Source: Coriobacteriia bacterium
GTDB lineage: Bacteria > Actinomycetota > Coriobacteriia > Coriobacteriales > UBA8131
DNA length: 13,208 nucleotides
Direction: 5' to 3'
NCBI GenBank assembly: GCA_009779015.1
Contig: WRFC01000014.1
Coordinates: 1-13,208 of the forward strand
Shown here piece after piece: positions 1 through 4,567 of this stretch. The translations under genes were made by a program, and so were the position numbers. Position 1 is the first letter of the stretch, and every line of letters begins with the position of its first letter. The notes under the pieces are model-generated. The model saw only the letters and a list, made by a program, of their open reading frames with translations. It made no database searches and had not been told where the DNA came from.

Positions 1-2
1 CC

Positions 3-1862
3 TGGACATCGTCCAACCCCAGCGTGCTGGCCATCGGTGCCGACGGCTCGTTCGCGCGCCTGGCCTCGGGCACCGCGCAGGTCACCGGCCGCTTTGGCGC
101 GGCCTCGGCCACCTCCAACAATATCAGTGTGCTGTTTGCCCCGGCTATCAGCACCACCGCCCTGCCCAGTGGCCAAGCGGGAGCAGGCTATAGCCAAGCC
201 CTAGCTGCCACGGGCGACGCGCCCATCACCTGGTCGCTGGCCGCTGGGGCCTTGCCGCCAGGGATGACCCTGACGGCGTCTGGCCTGGTCACGGGCATAC
301 CCACGGCCTCTGGCAGCTTTAGCTTTACGGCCAAGGCCACAAACGCGGCCGGCAGCGCTACCAAGGCGCTAAAGCTCACAGTGGCGCCGCCGACCACACC
401 GGCCGTGCCGGTGACGCGGGTCAACCTGAGCACGACGGCCAAAACTGTGATCGACGGTCAGGGCTTTACGCTCTCGGCCACGGTCAGCCCGGCCAACGCC
501 ACAGACACGACCGTTACCTGGTCGAGCAGCAACCCGGCTGTGGCCACGGTCAATGCCACGACCGGCGCGGTCGCGGCCAAGGCGGTCGGCTCGGTGGTCA
601 TCACGGCCACGGCGGCGGGCGGCAACGCCAAGGCCACCTGCACGGTCAAGGTCAACCCCAAGCCGCCCACGGGCGCACCCAAGGTCTCGGCCCAGCCGGC
701 CTCGGCCGTCTACTATGTCAAGCAGACGGCAACGGCCTTAAAGGTCACGGCCGCGTCGCCCGACGGCGGCACGCTGAGCTACCAGTGGTATTCCAATACC
801 ACCAACTCGACGACCGGGGCCAAGCTCTTGACCGGCCAGACCAAGGCCACCTACACGCCCCCCACCACCAAGGCCGGCGTGACTTACTACTTCTGCAAGG
901 TGACGAACAAAAACACCGGCACTTCTCCCGGTACAAAGGCTGTGAACAGCGGGCGGGCTGCCGTGCGTGTGACCGCCGACCTGAACAAGCGGGTCGTGAT
1001 GCTTGACCCGACGGCCAAGACCTCGCTCAGGCTCGAGATCCCCGGGCAGTCTAAGCTGGCGGGCGTGCAGGCCGGCCTCTGGGCAAACAACTCCGGGCCC
1101 AACCAACGCTACTATCTAACGCGCGATGCCAACGGGCTCTACCGGCTGAAATGCGTCGACTCTGGCCTTTACCTGACCGTCAAGGGCGGCAAGGTGGCCA
1201 ATGGCACGCCCATCGTGCAGGCGGCCTCTTCGACCAGCCTGGCCCAGCGCTTCAAGATCAGCTACGAGGCCAGCGGCCAGTACACACTGGTCTCGGCACT
1301 GAACCCCGGCTACGTCGTTGCGGTGGCGGGCACCAGCGTCAAGTCGGGCGCCGCCATCGTGCTGCAAAAGCGCAGCACCACATCGGCCACGCAGACCTTC
1401 AAGATCAGCACCGTGGCACCTGTGGTTGCCAGCGGCACGGTCGTGACGATCAAGAACTCGCTGACCGGGCGCTATATCGATATCTCGGGCGCCTCGCTGG
1501 CCAACAACGCCCCGGCCATCACCTGGAGCGCCAATAGCGGCAAGAACCAGCGCTTTCTCTTGACTTTCAACGCCACGACGGGCTATTACACGATCGCCCC
1601 GACGCACTCCGGCAAGGCCCTGAGCGTCAAGGCCGGTGCGGCCTTTGGCCGGGGCACGCAGCTCTTCCAGTCCACCAGCAATAGCGCCCTGGCCCAACAA
1701 TGGGACATCAAGCTGAACAGCAACGGCACCTACACCATCTATCAGCCGAGCTCGCGCTTTGCGCTCTCGGCCGAGGGCGGATCAAAGGTCCTTGGCACCC
1801 CGGTCATCATCTGGCCGGCTAACGGTGCAGGCGACCAGGCCTGGGTGTTCAAAAAACAATAA
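3..1862 (+). CDS. Surface/secreted protein with Ig-like domains and two C-terminal ricin-type lectin domains (3' part only)
   Basis: The frame is open from base 3 and runs off the left edge, so the N-terminus is missing; the GTG at 24 is internal, because the preceding codons (WTSSNPS) belong to a bacterial Ig-like (Big_2) domain. Seen in order: the end of one Big_2 domain (about 3-140), a putative Ig domain of the He_PIG type (about 147-383, with LPPGMTL and GLVTGIPT), a second Big_2 domain (about 405-660, with VTWSSSNPAVATVN), another Ig-like segment (about 680-975), then two beta-trefoil lectin-like domains (about 990-1415 and 1420-1862). The lectin part carries six Q-x-aromatic repeats (QRY, QRF, QTF, QRF, QQW, QAW), the hallmark of ricin-B folds. 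By family knowledge such proteins are exported and bind glycans or cell wall. No LPxTG anchor or membrane helix is present at the C-terminus, which ends KKQ, so attachment, if any, must lie upstream. The missing N-terminus could carry a hydrolase. A terminator follows directly. Confidence 0.85.
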   Translation, partial: WTSSNPSVLAIGADGSFARLASGTAQVTGRFGAASATSNNISVLFAPAISTTALPSGQAGAGYSQALAATGDAPITWSLAAGALPPGMTLTASGLVTGIPTASGSFSFTAKATNAAGSATKALKLTVAPPTTPAVPVTRVNLSTTAKTVIDGQGFTLSATVSPANATDTTVTWSSSNPAVATVNATTGAVAAKAVGSVVITATAAGGNAKATCTVKVNPKPPTGAPKVSAQPASAVYYVKQTATALKVTAASPDGGTLSYQWYSNTTNSTTGAKLLTGQTKATYTPPTTKAGVTYYFCKVTNKNTGTSPGTKAVNSGRAAVRVTADLNKRVVMLDPTAKTSLRLEIPGQSKLAGVQAGLWANNSGPNQRYYLTRDANGLYRLKCVDSGLYLTVKGGKVANGTPIVQAASSTSLAQRFKISYEASGQYTLVSALNPGYVVAVAGTSVKSGAAIVLQKRSTTSATQTFKISTVAPVVASGTVVTIKNSLTGRYIDISGASLANNAPAITWSANSGKNQRFLLTFNATTGYYTIAPTHSGKALSVKAGAAFGRGTQLFQSTSNSALAQQWDIKLNSNGTYTIYQPSSRFALSAEGGSKVLGTPVIIWPANGAGDQAWVFKKQ

Positions 1863-1895
1863 ACAGAAGGCTGCGGGGCAGACGCGGACCACACA

Positions 1896-1930
1896 CGGGC
1901 CGGGCACCAAAAGGGCGCCCGGCCCGTTTT
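1896..1930 (+). terminator. Rho-independent terminator after the lectin-domain gene
   Basis: A perfect 10-bp GC stem (1896-1905 CGGGCCGGGC with 1917-1926 GCCCGGCCCG) encloses an 11-nt loop and is followed by TTTT (1927-1930). It starts 33 bases after the stop codon of the surface-protein gene. The convergent ATPase gene ends at 1945, so the same palindrome may also help stop transcription from the other side, but no T-run follows it on the minus strand. Confidence 0.9.
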
Positions 1931-1944
1931 ACCCTCAGGCCCGC

Positions 1945-3150
1945 TCAAGCCCCAGTCCCCAGCAACCAGTCCAAGGCGTTGACCTGCCTGATTCCGTTAT
2001 GCGATGTCAAAGGGGTGAGGTCCATAGTCAAGAGGTGCTTAGGATTATGGTCCCGGATCGCAAGAAGCGGGGCAAGTTCGCGCTCTAAGGTCGCACCATC
2101 AGCGCTGATGACAGTCGAGGCTACCTGAAAGTATTCCTCGCCGTCTTCACCGACAGCTACAAAATCAACCTCTCGGTCGCCGACTTTTCCGATGCTGACA
2201 TCGTAACCGCGCCGTAAAAGCTCTAGAAAAACGACGTTTTCCAAAATATGCCCGGCATCTGCTTGTTTGCTGCCCAGCAGAGTCCGGCGCAAGCCCAGGT
2301 CGGCAGCGTAGTATTTATCCCCCGTCTTCAGGTGCTGCTTGCCTTTGATGTCAAAGCGTCCGATCCGGTAAAGGATAAAACTGTCTGTCAGTGCTTGCAG
2401 GTAGTTCTCGACAGTGTGCACTGTGGTCTTTCGGCCTGCAGACGTCAGTGCGTCAGATATGCTCTTGGTCGAACAGGTATTTCCAACATTATCAAACATG
2501 AAATGCACAACGCTCTGAAGCATTAAGACATCCGGAAACCGCCTTCGGGTCAAAATGTCTTTAGCGATAACCGTATCAAAGATGCCTTGGAGGTAAAGCC
2601 TTCTGTCCTTTTGAGAAGAAAGCTCCAAAGTGTATGGAAACGCCCCGTTTTGGATGTAGTCCATGTAAAGGCGTTCTGGGTTCCTGCTGTCGGTGAATGC
2701 TGAGGCGTATTCTCTAAACGACAGGGGAAGCATCTTTATTTCTATATAGCGGCCCGAGAGCAGGGTTGCCAGCTCTCCACTGAGCAGGTAGGCGTTAGAG
2801 CCGGTGATGTAGATGTCGCAGTTCTTCTTGATGTAAAGGCTGTCGACAGCCTTTTGGAAGTCCGTGACCTGCTGTGGCTCATCGATGAAGACATACATCC
2901 TCTGGTCAGGCAGCAGCCTGCTATTTACATAGTCATACAGCTGCCAGCTAGTCTGGATGTCAAAGGCTTCGCCATCTTCAAGGTTTAGGCTAATGATCTG
3001 CGAATCCGCGACGCCTTGGGTCTTCAGGTATTCCTGGAAAAGCTCCAGCAAAGTCGATTTGCCACATCTCCTGATACCGGTTACGACTTTGACCAGCTGT
3101 TTGTCGCGAAAGCGGATCAGGATGTCGAGGTATTCGTTTCTTGGGATCAT
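1945..3150 (-). CDS. AAA+ ATPase with C-terminal DUF4143 domain
   Basis: The product is 401 residues from the ATG at 3150. I prefer this start because family members begin with a short M-I-x-R-x-x-Y-L leader, and a GAAAGG lies upstream (3164-3169, a long 13-nt spacing); the upstream ATG at 3219 has no ribosome binding site and adds 23 atypical residues. Walker A is GIRRCGKS (residues 25-32), Walker B is VFIDE (87-91), followed by the ITGSN sensor segment. The C-terminal part (about residues 310-370) has REVDFVAV...EEYFQVAS, which resembles the degenerate PD-(D/E)xK-like core of DUF4143 with Q where a catalytic K would be. The family is common and often multicopy in gut bacteria and archaea; its cellular role is not established, and DNA-linked or toxin-antitoxin-like roles are speculation. 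Base composition is clearly lower in GC than both flanks, suggesting transfer. It stands alone, convergent to the lectin gene and divergent from the ribosomal operon. Confidence 0.88.
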   Translation of the reverse strand: MIPRNEYLDILIRFRDKQLVKVVTGIRRCGKSTLLELFQEYLKTQGVADSQIISLNLEDGEAFDIQTSWQLYDYVNSRLLPDQRMYVFIDEPQQVTDFQKAVDSLYIKKNCDIYITGSNAYLLSGELATLLSGRYIEIKMLPLSFREYASAFTDSRNPERLYMDYIQNGAFPYTLELSSQKDRRLYLQGIFDTVIAKDILTRRRFPDVLMLQSVVHFMFDNVGNTCSTKSISDALTSAGRKTTVHTVENYLQALTDSFILYRIGRFDIKGKQHLKTGDKYYAADLGLRRTLLGSKQADAGHILENVVFLELLRRGYDVSIGKVGDREVDFVAVGEDGEEYFQVASTVISADGATLERELAPLLAIRDHNPKHLLTMDLTPLTSHNGIRQVNALDWLLGTGA

Positions 3151-3208
3151 CGTAATATGTCTGCCTTTCAAGGATGGAGTTGCAAAGCCTCTAATTGCCT
3201 CTGGAAAT

Positions 3209-3229
3209 TTGCAGTACATCTACAATAAC
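3209..3229. repeat. Degenerate second copy of the inverted repeat
   Basis: TTGCAG, five bases, then CTACAATAAC reproduces the 3250-3270 sequence (TTGCAG, GATAT, CTGCAATAAC) at an offset of exactly 41 bp, with one mismatch in the right arm (A for G) and differences in the spacer. The far part of the left arm is not conserved. It lies in the untranslated stretch upstream of the ATPase start codon. Confidence 0.7.
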
Positions 3230-3238
3230 ATATAAAAA

Positions 3239-3266
3239 ATACTAAGTTATTGCAGGATATCTGCAA
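3239..3266 (-). promoter_or_regulatory. Possible promoter of the ATPase gene
   Basis: On the minus strand TTGCAG (3266-3261) and TAGTAT (3244-3239) are 16 bp apart and point toward the ATPase gene. Each matches the sigma-70 hexamers at only four positions. The perfect inverted repeat covers the -35 element and reaches the -10, so if this is the promoter, the palindrome would be a suitable operator. Based on position and weak motif match only. Confidence 0.35.
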
Positions 3267-3272
3267 TAACTT
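3244..3272. repeat. Perfect 12-bp inverted repeat
   Basis: AAGTTATTGCAG (3244-3255), loop GATAT (3256-3260) and CTGCAATAACTT (3261-3272) form a perfect palindrome with a 5-nt centre. It lies between the ATPase gene and the ATPase remnant; its right arm coincides with the last readable codons of the remnant. It could be an operator, an RNA hairpin or the end of a small mobile element. No T-run follows on either strand in terminator position. Confidence 0.85.
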
Positions 3273-3329
3273 GTACTTGGGATCATTGTCCCGGATCGCG
3301 TATAGCGGGGCAAGACCGTGCGCCAGGTT
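3261..3329 (-). pseudogene. Remnant of a second DUF4143-family ATPase (C-terminal fragment)
   Basis: Read on the minus strand, this stretch encodes NLAHGLAPLYAIRDNDPKYK followed by LLQ. The core LAPLYAIRDNDPKY matches LAPLLAIRDHNPKH near the C-terminus of the complete ATPase in this window. At the DNA level 3273-3323 aligns without gaps to 2035-2085, with 39 of 51 bases identical by hand count. There is no start codon or other conserved domain, and a change of frame seems to occur just upstream (near 3330-3340, where GET is readable in another frame). The likely explanation is a decayed paralog from an ancestral tandem pair or repeated insertion; a simple partial duplication of the resident gene is less likely given the divergence. 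Confidence 0.65.
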
Positions 3330-3366
3330 GTTTCTCCAACTATGGGCACGCCCGGCGGCGTTGCAT

Positions 3367-3395
3367 TTGACATACAGGACTTTTTACTCTAATAT
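3367..3395 (+). promoter_or_regulatory. Main sigma-70-type promoter of the str-S10 ribosomal operon
   Basis: TTGACA (3367-3372) is a perfect -35 hexamer and TAATAT (3390-3395) a good -10, with the ideal 17-bp spacer. The predicted transcription start is about 3402, giving a leader of roughly 285 nt before rpsL. It is the best promoter-like match I found upstream of the ribosomal genes and points at them. A weaker second pair, TTGTCT (3427-3432) and TAAGAT (3449-3454), could be an auxiliary promoter, but I would not rely on it. Confidence 0.75.
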
Positions 3396-3494
3396 TTCTC
3401 GTTGCGGTTTTTTCGATAAGAGCGTTTTGTCTGTATTTTAGACTCTTCTAAGATCAAGAATGGCAAACCGGACACGATGTCAAATTGCGGTTTA

Positions 3495-3512
3495 CTCAAG
3501 AAAACCCTTGAG
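3495..3512 (+). promoter_or_regulatory. Hairpin in the rpsL leader
   Basis: CTCAAG, six-base loop AAAACC, CTTGAG: a perfect 6-bp stem. No T-run follows it, so it is not an intrinsic terminator. It may be a folding element of the leader RNA. Confidence 0.5.
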
Positions 3513-3522
3513 AAGCCACACA

Positions 3523-3551
3523 AAAGCCGCGCAACGCGAAAGCCGCGCAAC
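3523..3551 (+). repeat. Two 13-nt direct repeats (period 16) in the rpsL leader
   Basis: AAAGCCGCGCAAC occurs at 3523-3535 and again, identical, at 3539-3551, separated by GCG. It lies in the middle of the leader, after the 3495-3512 hairpin. Confidence 0.9.
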
Positions 3552-3622
3552 CAGAAAGTCAGGCCCAGGCGCCACGCTCACGGCACACGGCACTAATAGC
3601 CGCCCCAGCGAGCAGCGCCAAG

Positions 3623-3643
3623 CAGTAAGCACTAAGCGTTAAG
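3623..3643 (+). repeat. Three 7-nt tandem units in the rpsL leader
   Basis: CAGTAAG, CACTAAG and CGTTAAG follow one another without a gap (consensus CNNTAAG). The 11-nt repeat array begins two bases later. Confidence 0.7.
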
Positions 3644-3644
3644 T

Positions 3645-3677
3645 AGAAGTAGAACAGAAGTAGCACAGAAGTAGAAA
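3645..3677 (+). repeat. Three 11-nt tandem units just before the rpsL ribosome binding site
   Basis: AGAAGTAGAAC (3645-3655), AGAAGTAGCAC (3656-3666) and AGAAGTAGAAA (3667-3677) share the 8-base core AGAAGTAG at an exact 11-nt period. The third unit merges into the Shine-Dalgarno GAAAGGA. The array is purine-rich and probably unstructured, so it could act as a ribosome standby or protein-binding stretch; this is inference. Confidence 0.9.
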
Positions 3678-3687
3678 GGACGAAGTT

Positions 3688-4059
3688 TTGCCGACAATCA
3701 ACCAGTTGATCCGCAAGGGTCGTCGGGACCTGGTCCAGAAAAAGAAGACCCCGGCACTCAAAGGCAACCCGCAAAAGCGCGGCGTCTGCACCCGCGTCTA
3801 CACTACTACTCCAAAGAAACCAAACTCCGCCTTGCGCAAGGTCGCACGCGTGCGCCTGGTCAACGGCATGGAGGTCACGGCTTACATCCCCGGCATCGGC
3901 CACAACCTGCAAGAGCACTCGATGGTCCTGATCCGCGGAGGCCGCGTGCGCGACCTTCCGGGCGTCCGATACAAGGTCATCCGTGCCACCCTTGACTGTG
4001 CGGCCGTCAACGACCGCAAGCAGGCTCGCTCGCGCTATGGCGCCAAGAAGCCCAAGTAA
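3688..4059 (+). CDS. rpsL: 30S ribosomal protein S12
   Basis: A 123-residue S12, close to the usual length of the short actinobacterial form. The start is TTG at 3688, set by GAAAGGA (3674-3680) seven bases upstream and by the family N-terminus PTINQLIRKGR. S12 sits at the decoding centre of the small subunit and controls accuracy. The decoding loop TTTPKKPNSALRK contains Lys43, and the second loop GGRVRDLPGVRY contains Asp89, the usual methylthiolation site. Position 88, a lysine in most bacteria including E. coli and M. tuberculosis, is Arg here (codon CGC, 3949-3951). In those species K88R (K87R in mature E. coli numbering) gives streptomycin resistance, so reduced intrinsic sensitivity is possible. 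It is the first gene of the ribosomal operon; its stop codon overlaps the rpsG ribosome binding site. Confidence 0.98.
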   Translation: MPTINQLIRKGRRDLVQKKKTPALKGNPQKRGVCTRVYTTTPKKPNSALRKVARVRLVNGMEVTAYIPGIGHNLQEHSMVLIRGGRVRDLPGVRYKVIRATLDCAAVNDRKQARSRYGAKKPK

Positions 4060-4073
4060 GGAGAAGAGATAAT

Positions 4074-4544
4074 ATGCCGCGTCGTGCCGCAGCCCAACGC
4101 CGGGAGATCGCCCCGGATGCCATATTCAATAACCGGCTGGTTACCCAGCTGATCAATAAGATCCTCTTGGACGGCAAGAAGTCGGTCGCCGAGACCATCG
4201 TCTACAGCGCCTTTGACATCGTCAAAGAAAAATCGGGAGACGACCCACTGACCATCTTTAAAAAGGCCATGGACAACGTCCGCCCAACACTCGAGGTCAA
4301 GCCCAAGCGCGTCGGCGGGGCTACTTACCAGGTGCCGATGGAGGTCAACAGCCGGCGGGCAACCACCCTGGCCATCCGCTGGATCGTCGACTTCTCGCGT
4401 CGCCGCAAAGAAAAGACCATGTCTGAGCGCCTCTCGGCCGAGATCCTCGATGCCGCCAACGGCGTCGGCACCTCGGTCAAAAAGCGCGAAGACATCTACA
4501 AGATGGCAGAGGCCAACCGGGCCTTCTCCCATTATCGTTTTTAG
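4074..4544 (+). CDS. rpsG: 30S ribosomal protein S7
   Basis: A 156-residue S7, the standard length. S7 nucleates assembly of the 3' domain (head) of 16S rRNA and lines the mRNA/E-site channel. Recognisable segments are the N-terminus MPRRAAAQRREI, the ILLDGKKS turn, the beta-hairpin YQVPMEV, and the C-terminal EANRAFSHYRF. The Shine-Dalgarno AAGGAGA (4058-4064) overlaps the rpsL stop codon, and only 14 bases separate the genes, implying coupled translation. In E. coli S7 represses this operon by binding the rpsL-rpsG spacer; here the spacer is too short for a similar structured site, so control may have moved to the leader (inference). Confidence 0.98.
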   Translation: MPRRAAAQRREIAPDAIFNNRLVTQLINKILLDGKKSVAETIVYSAFDIVKEKSGDDPLTIFKKAMDNVRPTLEVKPKRVGGATYQVPMEVNSRRATTLAIRWIVDFSRRRKEKTMSERLSAEILDAANGVGTSVKKREDIYKMAEANRAFSHYRF

Positions 4545-4567
4545 GCATTAAAGGACACTTAGTACAA

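Larger units (their letters stand above)
3402..3687 (+). promoter_or_regulatory. Long 5' leader of the str operon with hairpins and tandem repeats
   Basis: About 285 bases without a convincing gene lie between the predicted start of transcription and rpsL. Seen in it: a bulged hairpin (AAGA 3418-3421 plus GTCT 3429-3432, pairing with AGAC 3440-3443 and TCTT 3444-3447), a 6-bp hairpin (CTCAAG 3495-3500 with CTTGAG 3507-3512), and three sets of short tandem repeats described separately. The last 45 bases are purine-rich and run into the Shine-Dalgarno sequence GAAAGGA (3674-3680). Leaders of ribosomal operons often carry autoregulatory sites; I recognise none of the described families here. Confidence 0.55.

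Noticed and set aside
1116..1700. A 194-codon antisense open frame opposite the lectin domains
   Set aside because: It is a shadow of the GC-rich sense gene with compositionally biased, unrecognisable product and no ribosome binding evidence.
3151..3219. Longer start for the ATPase gene (ATG at 3219)
   Set aside because: No ribosome binding site is found before it, and the extra 23 residues do not fit the family N-terminus.
3244..3272. Interpretation of the 12-bp palindrome as a transcription terminator
   Set aside because: Neither strand has a T-run directly after the stem, and the stem is AT-rich in its outer half.
3427..3454. Second promoter TTGTCT / TAAGAT in the rpsL leader
   Set aside because: Both hexamers match only four of six positions and overlap a possible hairpin; much weaker than the promoter at 3367-3395.
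3460..3642. A 60-codon, Arg-rich open frame inside the rpsL leader
   Set aside because: No Shine-Dalgarno precedes its ATG, its composition follows from the GC-rich repeats, and it has no recognisable similarity; a leader peptide cannot be excluded but is not supported.
3523..3677. Interpretation of the leader repeats as a CRISPR array
   Set aside because: Units are 7 to 16 nt, without spacers of constant unique sequence, and no cas genes are nearby.
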